From Melampsora larici-populina 98AG31 (taxonomy: Eukaryota; Basidiomycota; Pucciniomycetes; Pucciniales; Melampsoraceae), in NCBI RefSeq assembly GCF_000204055.1, contig NW_006768798.1, positions 361,743-425,742 on the forward strand: a stretch of DNA of 64,000 nt, given 5' to 3'. The notes under the pieces were generated by a model that saw only the letters and a program-made list of their open reading frames with translations, searched no databases and was not told the origin of the DNA. Within the stretch, counting starts at the first letter, position 1, and every line of letters begins with the position of its first letter. Below, in pieces: positions 1 to 11,173 of this stretch. The translations under genes were made by a program, and so were the position numbers.

Positions 1-5
1 CCAAC

Positions 6-2841
6 TCATTCTTGATCCTCTGCTTCAACTCCCAAGAGGTTTCCACCCCAATTGAATCTACAGGCAGAATTGTCCCAATCCTCTTCCTGTAAGATAGATT
101 GGAACTTATTGATACCTTCTAAATAGAAATCATCAAGGTTTTCGATCAAACTTTGATCTCGTGAAGTTTTGATAAGGTTCGGATCTGCAAGGTGATCACG
201 AGCAAATTTCAAGAATTGGGACAAGGTTGCAGGAGTAAGAGGGTGCTTATTGTTTTGGTGGACGATCTCGAACCCCGACCGAAGACCAAGTGAATGGATC
301 AGACTTCGCAGCTGTGGGTTGGATCCATAAAAATGATCCATTTCTTCAACTTTTAAAGTTTAATATGATATATGAACATACACACCAAGGGTATATTGAT
401 GGAGTATCGCTCCATAAGCCTTTCTATATTTGTTCCCCGTCCCTAAATCATGAGCATGAAAATTAGTAATTCAATTCACTGCTTTTTGATATGACATACG
501 GACCGAGTGGTTGTAAAAGTATTTCAACCAGAAGTTTTGAGTTTCCAAGTAGAAGTCTTTTGATACCCAGTGTCCTTCGCGTCCAGAAGAAGGTAATAAT
601 AGACTGTGTTTGATTACTCTGGCCAACTTCTTAGGCAGGTATTCCTCCAAAATCAATATATATCTCGGAAGATGAAGTGCGTAGTGTGAGAGCCCCTTCA
701 ATCCTTGAGCAAGGATACTCCAGTATTTCCACATTGACATGAGACGGCCAATATCACCAGCTCTCATTGCTTGATCTGCTTCAATAACAGTAGCAAAATC
801 CCGTATCCTCAGTCGCATGTTGTATAATGCACCATCTTTTGACTGAGCTGCGTTTTGAATAGAATCCCTAGCACAGTACTTCTCATAACATTCGTCTATT
901 AGAGCCTGCGCCACTCCTGGTTGTTTGAAATCTGGTCGCTTGTCTTTGGAAGCAATGATCTGTCTACATTTCATCCAATGTGACATTAATTTGAGGTCCC
1001 TGTTTGACTAACGATGAAATGACTTACTTCAATATAAAGACAAATGATGCCGTTTGTATCCTATGTACAGACTGCATCATCAGACCAAAGTATGACTTAT
1101 CAACAAGATGGTTTGGATCAATACTCAAAGCTGTGGCGCAACGTCGGACACCAGGATAATCCGAGTCTTCTTTATCACCAGCATAATGATTGACTATAGA
1201 GCTAGTTATGTTCCACATTGTGTGCGAACCAGCAAGTCCTAACGATAAGTTTTGAAGGCCTTCTTCAGCATGTCCAGCGGGATAGCGCTTTCGGGCAGCG
1301 CCTTCAAAATTCATGTTTGTTCCCATATCGCCTTCAACAATTTGCATCCACTTTCCAAACTCAAGAGGGGCGACATTGAGCTGTTTGAGAAGTTGCTCCA
1401 TCAACTGACCAATTCCAGTCGAAGAGTTATCAGATGCACTCATCATTTTGAACATGATTACGTTCGGTTCGTACATCTGGATTGGATCGACTTCAGGTGG
1501 TGAGGTTGCTAAGTTTTCTTTACAGTATTTATGTTCTTTTCCACCCTTATCAAGACAATGTTCCAAAAATGCTGTTGAAATCTGAGCCTTTTGTACTAAT
1601 TCAAAATGTTCTTCTTCTTTTATTGTAGGTAGTAATGAATCCAATTCGACTGGCTGAGTTTTGCTTCGTTCCATTGCTTCTAGAAAGATATTCAGATCTA
1701 ATTCCTCGGGCTTCATGCCACGTGTTAGATGCTCAGGAACTTCGTGGAGGTAGCCCCATGTTCCATGAAACACTCTCGAGTTTGCTTCAACCTTCTTGTC
1801 GTGAATCCGTGCTTCAATATCGATGTTGTCAACACACCACAAAGGTCGCATCTTGTAATCTTTTGACCCGATATCCTTGATCTTTTTTTCAGTTAAATTC
1901 TTCAGTGTATCCATTGCATCAAAAGCAGTCGCACGCGATGATATCAAGCCTAGGAAATGAAGGTAGTCGTTGACTTTCTGTGTGACGCCGCATGCCAAGA
2001 AAGTCATTGAATTCTGAAGTTGTAAACCTGAGTGCCGACGATTGCAACAGAAGGCTAACATTGAGCATAGCATCACGGGCACCTTCAAAAGGTAAAACTT
2101 GTCAACAACTGACACGTTGATTCAGATAAGTTGTCATATATCATAGTACCTTCTTAATCCTGTGCTGCTCAAGTTGCCTAATTGTTTGGCTCATAGCACT
2201 GGCTGGCTCAAAGTCTTGTAAATCTGTAAGCTCCTCCGAAGTGGTCACATGCCTCTCAGTATCTTTCTTACTATTAGAGGCGTCTCTTTTTTTTTGTCGC
2301 TTGATTGCTGCATGTTCAAGTTTTGCTGAAAGAATAGAGTGTAAGAACGGCATGTTTTCTGCCACTAATCGGTCTCTTAATTCCTCGTTTTCTTGTGAAA
2401 AGAACTCGTGCGTGATGTTTTGAGAGTTATAATGCATTCCAAGTGGAGGTTCCCCGCTCGGTAGGTCCTCTCGTATCACAATTTCCTTTGCCTTCAACAT
2501 TTCAGAAAGACTCGGTCAGTTATATGTAACTAATGTCTTTGAGAGCTTGTCATTCCACTCACCTCTTCCAGGATGAAGGATGCCCATCGTTCCTTTCCAC
2601 TAACATGGTCTTTACATATTATATCTTTAAAACCCTTTAAAACCTCATGCGTTGAAACCCAGCCGTATTCCGTGCCCCAAGATCCACGCCTATCGGCGAC
2701 AGCTGAGTCCGTCGAGGTCAGCATCCCTTGTACAAACTTCTTAGCATTGAGTCCGAGCTTGTTCAGTTGTATGCATGCTTCAATGAGCTTTTCGGCTAGT
2801 TTAACAGGCACTTTGGGATTGTTTTGAATCGAACTTGACAT
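6..2841 (-). CDS. DUF6589 domain-containing protein
   Basis: I read this as one minus-strand gene with ATG at 2841 and stop at 6. Exon 1 (2841-2563) and exon 2 (2491-2150) join in phase. A long exon (about 2082-1028) carries the core: CCNRRHSGLQLQNSMTF near its start, then GDMGTNMNFEGAARKRYP and LAGSHTMWNI. These resemble the GDL...HTLWNIS region of DUF6589, an uncharacterised basidiomycete family often regarded as transposase-derived. The part at 999-480 continues the family with KYFYNH, and a last exon ends at 6. The step from 1028 to 999 leaves only 28 nt, unusually short for an intron, so a frameshift is possible. The last junction (480 to about 343) is not fixed. Function is unknown; a domesticated or relic mobile-element gene is the alternative to a host gene. 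Confidence 0.7.
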
Positions 2842-3245
2842 TCTGAAGTCGTTTCTTTGAACAGATTGGTAACTTTTGCAACTCCTCGTCTCTTTACCTC
2901 TTGTTTCCCAATCTCTCTCGTTGACCTTTCATTGCTTACTGATCAACTCGATTGAAGCTATCTCGGACGTTGAAATTTGATTTCAACTTGTATGTCTCTG
3001 TAACAATCTCGCAGCAAGCTCAAATTTCGTTCCTTGAGATCATCCAGTTTGGAACATTAAGGAAAAAAATACAAACAGAAAGGAATCAAAAAAGTGAATC
3101 GACAGGAAGGAGCGCAAGAAGCCAGCGCTGGGCGCTTCCCATTTTTTTCCGAGGTAAAGATATGAGGAAGTTGGTGCAAAAAGAGATCCTAAATTCTCTC
3201 TACTAAATTCTCAAACTACTCACGCCAAAAGCCTGGCGTTCCGGG

Positions 3246-3307
3246 TAAGTCCCTCGTGCCTCGGTCATCGCTCGCGATGTAAAAACCGTGGCACGAAATT
3301 GGACTTA
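3246..3307. repeat. Small inverted-repeat element, 62 bp
   Basis: The segment begins TAAGTCC and ends GGACTTA, with an inner CGTGCC/GGCACG pair, so it can fold on itself. Size and TAAG terminus recall the 70-bp elements at 12039 and 36385, but I see no target-site duplication. Membership of that family is uncertain. Confidence 0.35.
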
Positions 3308-3754
3308 GTTAAGTTTGGTTGGTGGAATACATTGTGTGTGTTTGTTGCGTCCAATAAAAGGATGATTATCATACCATCAAAGATGCTTTCTTCTGATCAG
3401 ATTTGACGGAAAGATATGATTTTGATCAATCGAGTTCGGCGCTTCGAGCATCAAGAATCTACAATCTTGGTAACCTTCCTCACATTCTTCACTTTTATCA
3501 AACAAAACTCATGAACTTGACAAAAAACACGTCGAACATCTCATCATAAATCAGGATCTTGAGCAATATTCTGAACTGCGTAGGATTTGTAACGTTCTGC
3601 GGGATCAAGTAGACTTGTCCGCCATATCACTCAACCAAACCAACAATATACTATAATGATCTACGCGACTTTCATGTCAGTGGTGAATATGAAGAGAAAT
3701 AACTAATTGTATCAAAAGGTTAACGGAGGAGGTGCTTGATAATCATAAAGCCCA

Positions 3755-4140
3755 AGAGCCAAATCAGGGATTAACAAGTCTGAAGAGGATAAACCGAGAG
3801 CCAAAGCAGAGTTTGATAAATCTGGAGAGGATAACCCAGAGGCCAAATCAGAGTTGGAGAAGTCTGAGGGGATAATTCAAGAGATCAGAGTACAATAATT
3901 CTAAAGTGGATAACCCAAGAGCCAAATGAGAGATTGATAATTCTAAAGTGGATAACACGAGCGCCAAATCAGATATTGATAATTCTAAAGTGGATAACCC
4001 AAGCGCCAAAGCAGATATTAATAAGTCTGCGGAGAATACGCCAAGAGTCAAATCAGAGATTGATAAGTCGGAAGACGAAAACCAAAGAGCCAAATCAAAA
4101 ATTGATAGAGTTGAAGAGAAAAAAGAGCCAAATCAGAGAG
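3755..4140 (+). repeat. 42-bp minisatellite, about nine copies
   Basis: A degenerate tandem repeat with a unit of about 42 bp, most copies starting with a variant of GAGCCAAATCAGA. In the plus frame from 3948 the unit reads as a 14-residue, two-heptad pattern such as DNPSAKADINKSAE, acidic and coiled-coil-like. The frame stays open for only about 65 codons and has no clear start or splice sites, so this may be a decayed repeat exon or non-coding satellite. Confidence 0.75.
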
Positions 4141-4216
4141 AATAATTTGAAAGAGAAAAAAACAAGATCGAAATCAGATATCAAGCTCATTTCATATATT
4201 CAAGAATAAAGAAAAC

Positions 4217-4690
4217 GTAATGACTAACCACATGATCTCAATTTTCCACTAGTACATCTTCATCAATTCACTCCTGGATGACTTCTCAGACTCCCTGATC
4301 ATCCAGCGTAAATCTAAAGAAAACAAAAAACCAAGATTCAAATCAGAGACCAGTCCTCATCCATTAAGAAGAGAGAAGGGGCAGACTTACCACATAATCT
4401 CGACTTTCGGCTGCGACATCAATCGATTGCTGAAGTACTTATCTTGACTCATCGGAATCATCCTCATTACCTCAGCCCATCAGCATAAATCTCAAGAAAG
4501 ACAAAAATGAGACCTGAATCAGAGATTAAACCCATTACATTCATTCAAAAGACAGGAAAGGTGATGACTTACCACATAATCTCGACTTCCGGTTGCTATA
4601 TATTGATCAATTGATTCCCAAAGGACTTCTCGATCCATCACTCTTCGGGTCCATTCTCAAAGATGTTCTCTTATCGATGCTGATACACGA
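4217..4690. repeat. Degenerate tandem repeat, unit about 175 bp
   Basis: About two and a half diverged units follow the minisatellite. Each has a version of GACTTACCACATAATCTCGA followed by a CATCAGCATAAATCT-like segment. On the minus strand the first motif reads as a splice donor (GTGGTAAGTC), so the units could be duplicated exon-intron blocks of a decayed minus-strand gene. Confidence 0.5.
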
Positions 4691-5450
4691 ATGGGATCGC
4701 GTCCATGTGATCGATCACAATATCTGATGTATGTCAGAAGAGATAAGTCAGTTTATAGTGAACTAACTGAAGGGATACTTGAATAATTTGCTTACATTGA
4801 TCCATCAACTCGGTGCCGTTCAAACATGACGCGAATCTTTCGTTAAGGCTACTTAAACTGAAGCATGACCTCAAGATATCAAGTGTGTAAGACGTCGTCC
4901 ACGTATTTGTAAAAGGGATCACTGAACCTGTAGTTTGCGTTGAAAAATCGACAAGGAATGTCATAGATTGACAAGATGAACGGTCCGTTGATGATTGTCA
5001 AGATATGGGTCGGTCAATGTCAGAGACGAGGTATGAATTCTGAGATAGTTTGAATCGGATCGAACCTACCTTGAAGGATATCAAGGATAGAGCCAGTTGC
5101 ACCAATTAGAGACCATTCGGTTCTTCGATTCTCTTTTCATCAGATTTAAAGCGTAGTCTTACAAACGCTCTTTGCTTATTCTACTCCATGTCGATCACTA
5201 GTAAAAAGGTGTGTAAGTAGTCATCATGACATGATATCAACGAATTGAACTTACAATCATTGCTACTAAATCGGTCTTCATGTAAACCAGGATAGCTGAG
5301 TTTAGAACTTCGGATACTGTTCGATTTGAGTCTTACCAAGTTGAACTAAATAGAGACGTATCATTTTTTCGAAACGATTCGCTCTATCTAAAACGATAGA
5401 ATGAGGACTATTTGATAGAAGTATGAAGTGAATGGATTAGATAGGTATGA
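4691..5450 (-). pseudogene. Possible remnant of a multi-exon gene
   Basis: Several minus-strand donor-like sites (GTAAGC near 4790, GTAGGT near 5070, GTAAGT near 5255 and 5335) sit at short spacing. The longest frame, 4964-4734, gives about 40 residues before a donor. No domain is recognisable. It may belong with the repeated units just to its left. A real lineage-specific gene cannot be excluded. Confidence 0.25.
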
Positions 5451-5627
5451 ATTGGTAAGTCTTTGGTGTTGATAATAAAGTCAACTACTAACACTTTATG
5501 TAGACTGTTTGATGGTGTTGGTTGAAGTCATGAGTTGGTGGTGAATGGTTCGCTCGATTGAGTGCTGATCTCGAAAGTCATTGAGGAACTGTTACATACA
5601 CTGTGTGTGTATGCCAATCACGTGATG

Positions 5628-5681
5628 TATTATTATTATTATTATTATTATTATTTTTTTTTTTTTTTTTTTTTTTTTTTT
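5628..5681. repeat. ATT microsatellite followed by poly-T tract
   Basis: About nine ATT units run directly into a T run of nearly 30 bases, ending TTTCAG. A transcribed insertion tail or simple slippage could produce this. Confidence 0.9.
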
Positions 5682-5862
5682 CAGTGCGAAGTTGCTTCAT
5701 TGCATATTACACTTTCTGAACAGTACACAAAGGAGACTAGTACACCAGAGAAGTAGGTCATCTAGTCAAGTACAAGAATTAGTGGTGCCTGTAAATCTTT
5801 ACACAATATAGATAGTCATCTTTCTTCTTCTTTTTTTTTTTTTTTTAAAACATAAAGAGACA

Positions 5863-6054
5863 CAGTGACAATGTGGTTCGCATACTCATCCCCAATCTAA
5901 GGTGGAAGGTAAGGAGTCCAGGGATTGTTTGTTAGTCGGGGATGTTTACCATTCGCGACGGTTCTCTCGAACTTTTCCTACTAATGCAGGGAATCGAGCA
6001 GCAGTGACAGTATAGTTACGCAGACTCATCCCCAATCTAAGGTGGAAGGAAAGG
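5863..6054. repeat. Direct repeat pair, about 52 bp each
   Basis: Copies at 5863-5914 and 6002-6054 share CTCATCCCCAATCTAAGGTG and flanking bases, offset by about 139 bp. This looks like a local duplication of non-coding sequence. Confidence 0.8.
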
Positions 6055-6091
6055 TCAACTAATACGTGTATGTTCTGTCGTGCGTGATGTA

Positions 6092-6180
6092 CAGTCATTT
6101 AAGAAAAGCTTGCCCTAAATTGCCCGCAAAACTCGAGCGAATTGGCGGGGAATTTGGGGCAAGCTTTTCTTAAATGACTG
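6092..6180. mobile_element. Foldback MITE, Tc1/mariner-like, 89 bp
   Basis: Nearly the whole element is two inverted arms of about 35 bp (CAGTCATTTAAGAAAAGCTT and its complement) with two mismatches and a short loop. It is flanked by TA at 6090-6091 and 6181-6182. A TA target site with CAGT termini is typical of the Tc1/mariner superfamily. It is non-coding, so it would need a transposase in trans. Confidence 0.8.
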
Positions 6181-7577
6181 TATTACAGACTGTCGCTATG
6201 TTATCTTGAGACCCGGACTAGTGGACTCAAAGCCGGCCACGAGGCTTTGCCAAATCGCCTCGTCAGGGGTAGACCCGAGTGAGCTGACAAGCACGGCCAG
6301 GCAGGGCCAGGCTCAGTGATAAAGTTAAATAGAATATGGAAAAGGGATATGTATGTTGGCTGGAATTCCTTGTTCAGGTCTATGTAGAAGCTATAAGAGG
6401 CCACTTGGGAAGAAAAGAAGAGCAAGCTTAGAAAATGAAAATTATACATTAGAGGCTGTGAGAGTGTACTTATAAGGTAATACTAACTTATACGAGAGAC
6501 TTGGATGATAAAAATTTTGAGACAATTATATAAACTCAAACTCACTATGGGCTACTTGAAGAAGAAGAAGAAAAGAGCCGTGTTCTTTCTCCTGTTGTGT
6601 TGTGTTGCTGAGAAATGGACCTGAATAACCCCTGGAGGTGCGGTCTCCTCTGCAAAATCAGCTAATTAGGCAATCACAAGGTGTGGTATGTTTTACAAGA
6701 TCCAACATATATAACTTAGATTGACCATCACCCTATAACACCCCTTGTTGAGCTGTTGCTAGGTTTGTGTTTCCTACAGTGCAACATGTGGTTTCCATTA
6801 TCAGCTGCGTTGCTTGGGTTTGGGTAGATATGGTTTTCTTTGTGTTGCTCATGAAGAGCTGTTGTGAGAAGAACAACACAGTGGCACATTGTAGAAAGGT
6901 TTTCAAACCTTTTCTGAAAGGTCAAGAAGAAAACTGATATTGAAAGCTTGCACAAGAACCAGATTGGAGGAAAATACATCAAGCTAAATTCAGAAGAAAG
7001 AAATCTAAGTTTCTCATGAACCCTCAATGTCACTTGCATTGGGAAGCTTTGGGCAAACATCAAGGACAAGGTTTTTAAACCAAGAGAGCTTTGCTGTGTT
7101 TCAAATAAATCAAGACCAATATGTACCACTGACACTGTTTCCAACGGATGCTAGATGGGAAGGCCAGTCCTTGATCACTCTTGCACTTAGAAAATGTAGA
7201 CAGAACATTAATAAAAGAAATAGAATAGTATTTAGCTGGGTCCAAATGATAGAGGATGGGAATTCCAGTCCCAAATCACTAGGGAACTGAACATACAGGG
7301 TGATTCAAGCTATCCACATATGTCTTACAAGCAAGCCAGTTGAAATTGACCCAGAAAGGAGGGTTTTGGTGTGGATTGAATAGGTTGACAGATGAGATGT
7401 GAACAAGAAAATACAAGTTGAAATGGAGAAGATACACCTAACCTTTTTACAATGGTAGAGGCAACAGGAAGTGGATTTGAGTGCAATGAGCATTTTTCCT
7501 AATGAATTATGTAAATATCATGGGCATTTCAAAAAGAAGACCTCACAATGGTTGATGGAAATGGGAAGGAGCTTCTA

Positions 7578-7781
7578 CAGCTGTTCCAACAAAGATTGAT
7601 TTTTTTGAAAATCTCACCAATGTGCAAAACCCGGGTTTTGTCCCTCACTTGATTTTGTCTCTCCGCTAATTGGAAGAATACAGGAAATGATAAACCTGTA
7701 ATCAAGTTTTGTCTTTGGTTTTAGCCGCTGCGGAGACAACTTTCTCCAAAAAACAGTTGTCAACCTTTCTTGGAACGGCTG
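7578..7781. mobile_element. TA-flanked MITE, 204 bp (CAGC family)
   Basis: The termini are inverted repeats beginning CAGC(T/C)GTTCCAA, with TA on both sides (7576-7577, 7782-7783). Two further copies sit at 43271-43692, one inserted in the other. The interior contains GACAACTTT...GTTGTC and no frame. It ends about 300 bp upstream of the EBP2 start codon. Confidence 0.88.
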
Positions 7782-8085
7782 TATGTAACGGCCTCGACTC
7801 TTAAGCTTCTCGTACCTCGGTACCTACTATGACATAATCATATATGCTACATGTAGCAGATCTGTAACAGGTGTTGTAACAAGACCTGTATTGACTGCTG
7901 CCCACAATCATCAATGAAGTTTTGAAAATTTTTGGAGAACAGCCAGACAAAAAAAAAGAATTCACTTCAATCACATTCTCGAAACACTTCAACTCATAAT
8001 CAAAATTCAATCCCACAAGCTATTTTTAACTCTGATACGACATCAAACAAAAAATTAATCAGGATCCAATAGCGATCAACTGAAA

Positions 8086-9920
8086 ATGACTTCAAGTTCA
8101 TTAAAAAATAAACTTTCAAAACTTAAAACTTCGAAATCAAAAGATGAAGAGTTTCAAAAAAGACCCAAAGATTCGATGATTATTAATCGACAAAGGTTAC
8201 CTAAAGTGGATAAAAGTAAACCTAATTCGAAAACCATTGAAGAAGAAGAAGAAGAAGAGGAAATATCAGTTGAATCGAACGAGAATGGTGAGTGATTTGA
8301 CTATATTAAAGTCGAGAAGATCGAAATAGAATATTGACAATCTGATGGCCTGTTTTTCATCAAATGTGTAGATGAAGACGGTTCAGGTTCAGATGATGAA
8401 GCAGAGGAAGACAAAGACGAAGAAAACGATTGGGAATCAGAGTCGAATTCAAATTCAGATGATGATGATGAATCAAATGAACACTCAAGTGGAGAGGACA
8501 AAATAGATGATTCAACTTATCAAAGACTGCTTTCTAAATTGCGTCCGGAAGACATGACTGAACAAGAACTTTTACTGTTAGGACATTCTCAAGCTGATTC
8601 ACAAGGAGAAGGATCACAGTCTGAAGGAAGTGAAGGAGATAGTGAAAGTGGAAGTGAGAGTGGATCAGAAGTTGAAGAAGAAGAAGATCAAAGTGTTATC
8701 GATTCAGAGGAAGAGGATGATGAGGAGATAGAAGGGATCGAGTATGAGAAGATGCATGTGGATTCAGATAATGAAGATTTAGGAGCAATGGTCAAACGCA
8801 AGGTTGTTAAGAATAACACGGTTTGTCATTTTCTTTATACGATCATTCACCTATTACTTTGTCTCTATTATGATTCCTGATACGAGTGTGAATTGTGGAA
8901 GTTTAGAAGGCATTACAGAAATTGTTAGATCTTATGAAAGAAAAATCTAGTCTTCAATTAGATTTCTTTGAAACTCAAACGATCCAATCTACTTCGGCTA
9001 CTCAAGTTCCAGACGTGAATGATGATATTGGATTAGAAGTCGAATTGTAAGTCTCTATAAACCCAGATCAACTAATTCACAGCGGGAAAAAAACTTACCT
9101 TTAATTAACTTTTCGAATAGATACAAACAAGCACTTCAAGGAGCAAAAGAAGCTTACCAAACTTTTCAAAAATCATCCAAAGAATTCTTTAGACCCAATG
9201 ATTATTTTGCAGAAATGATTAAATCAGATGCACATATGGAAAAGATTAGATTGAAATTAATCAGTGAAATGGAAAATATTAAAGCATCAGAAGATTCAAA
9301 GAAAAAGAGAGATTTGAAGAAGTTTGGTAAAGCCATTCAAGTTGAAAAGAAATTAGAAAGAGAAAAGGAATCTAAACGAGTTAAAGAAGGGGTTAAAGAA
9401 TTAAGAAAAAGTGAAGTTTTTTTTCCCTGTTGAAATGTTTCTTTCATTAGATCAAGATGTTTCTTTCTTGGTTTGAGAGAGATTTTTCAAAACTGATGAC
9501 TTGCGTTTTCTATAATCCTGTTAACCTACAGAACGTAAGGATGTTCCACTAGGTACAAATGAAGTAGATTTCGATATAGCATTAGAAGAAACTTTATCAA
9601 ACAAACGTAATCGAAATGATAAAGAAGATGATAGTCGAGGTAGTAAAAAGAAACCTAAATTGAATCGAGTAGGTAGAGAACATAAATTCGGTCGACCTAA
9701 ACCAAAAGGTGTTACAGGTAGAAGATGGAAAGAAAACAATAAAGAAAGTTCAAGTAATTTTGAAGGGATGGGTGGGAAAGGTGATGGAAGGATCACTAGT
9801 GGTAGTAGAGGTGGACGAGGGGGTAGAGGTGGACGAGGCGGTGCTCGTGGTGGTGGTGGTGGTGGTGGACGTGGTGGAAGTAAACGACCTGGTAAAAGTG
9901 TTAGATCATCTAAACGTTAG
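8086..9920 (+). CDS. EBP2: rRNA-processing protein EBP2
   Basis: Ebp2 is a nucleolar protein needed for 27S pre-rRNA processing and 60S assembly. Exons 8086-8287, 8372-8820, 8907-9046, 9121-9410 and 9532-9920 join in frame into 489 codons. The N-terminal half is very acidic (Glu/Asp/Ser runs at about residues 45-200). The family core follows: YKQALQGAKEAY, then FRPNDYFAEMIKSDAHMEKI and DLKKFGKAIQVEKKLEREKE, and later NRVGREHKFGRPKPKGVTG. The C-terminus is an RGG-rich tail (GGRGGRGGRGGARGG, about 455-475) followed by basic residues, as in RNA-binding nucleolar proteins. It is slightly longer than yeast Ebp2. A 204-bp MITE lies in its upstream region. Confidence 0.93.
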
Positions 9921-11173
9921 GATCATCACTCTTGACATGGAACCTTCCTTTCTTTACTTTTCTTATGTCTTTTAAAAGATGATTTGTTGATTTCTTGATG
10001 TGGTTGGAGAAGTATTTTTCTTATCTGATTGCAAAGAAATGTATGTCTGGTTTTATATGGGTGAATTCATTTTATGAAGCCTTTGGGGATACCCATTGCT
10101 TATTGCTTCTTTGGGTCATAGAATTGACGATAAGGATGTGTTTTAAAGGGGAATGGTCAAAGAGACTTATGTAAGACTCAAACGTAGCGTGACAGGTCAG
10201 AGCCAGCTTTTAGTCATGCGAAGAGGGGAATCAGAGCTGCTACGTCGGCAAGACTAGTAGTAGCACGATGCTCGTCTTCAGACCTACACAATTTCAGGGA
10301 TAGGCAAGTGCGGCTAGATAACAGGAAGTTGAAGAAACAGATTCGTGGGGGTGAGTGTGTTATTTTTTTGTTATATGATGGAGAAAATGACGAGATGATT
10401 ATGTTTGATTGTGAGAATGGCTTTGAGGAAACCAAACAATAAGACAAAGTGAGCAAGAGTTCAGGCTTCATCAACAGATTTATGATAGCAATATTCCAGA
10501 AGGAATGCTCATCCTTCTTATCATTAGTAAGATGGTAAGGGAAATAGTAGTGAGTCAAGGAATCTCGTGAGCATCTTTTCAAGTGTTCCAATCAAACAAG
10601 AAGCATTCATCATTTCACACTCTTTCTTGTCAAACATATAACCCTTACATCAGAAGCTGGCTTATTCTCGTAAGAGTTCATCATCTCAGTAAGCTCAAGT
10701 AAGTCAAGCACGTTCGCATGGCAGGGCGCGGCGAAGGCGCTCGTGAGGAGCTTACTTGAGCTAATCATTTCAGAATCTCTTTTCAAAATTCCCAAGTCTT
10801 GGAGCTGGCTTGTGTCTACGAGAAGGTGGCTTATCTTGGTACAACGTCACAGCACGGTTGACCTATCTCCGATACTTCAAATCGCGCTCCTGCCTAAGCC
10901 TCCCAGAGCCTGCCGGTAATCTTTTATTGGATTTCTTTAAATCACGTTTGACTACTATGAGGACGATCATTTCACTTGATGACCTTATAAAGAGTTTGCT
11001 GGAGCTTGCGTCCTTTCCTTTCGACCCACCCACTCTTTCAATCATTTTTGTTTCCCTCAAAATTATTCTCACGATTTTTCATAAAATCATCTTTTCGCCA
11101 CATCCTTCATCATAAATATCTAATCTTCGTTATATTTATATATTTTGGTGATCATCCTCTTTTCATTCTTACT
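9921..11173. other. Intergenic, no gene seen
   Basis: Sequence between EBP2 and the Gag-like frame. Apart from the 75-bp inverted-repeat element at 10690-10764, open frames here (for example 10214-10591 on the minus strand) show no domain. Confidence 0.6.
10690..10764. mobile_element. Short inverted-repeat element, 75 bp
   Basis: Arms AGCTCAAGTAAG and its complement enclose a GC-rich loop. It is bordered by TCATCTCAG (10681-10689) and TCATTTCAG (10765-10773), a likely 9-bp target duplication with one mismatch. Terminus (TAAGCT), size and 9-bp duplication match the element at 12039, so I place both in one family. Confidence 0.65.

Larger units (their letters stand above)
2842..8085. other. 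Gene-poor, repeat-bearing interval
   Basis: I see no confident gene between the DUF6589 gene and EBP2. The interval holds a minisatellite, a degenerate 175-bp repeat, splice-donor-like sites on the minus strand at 4.7-5.4 kb, an ATT/poly-T tract, a spaced direct repeat and two MITEs, all listed separately. Open frames at 6.7-7.5 kb have no recognisable domain. A GC-rich stretch at 6216-6320 has several short inverted repeats and may be transposon debris. Confidence 0.6.

Noticed and set aside
8301..8501. Ser/Asp-rich minus frame
   Set aside because: Reverse complement of the acidic repeats in EBP2 exon 2.
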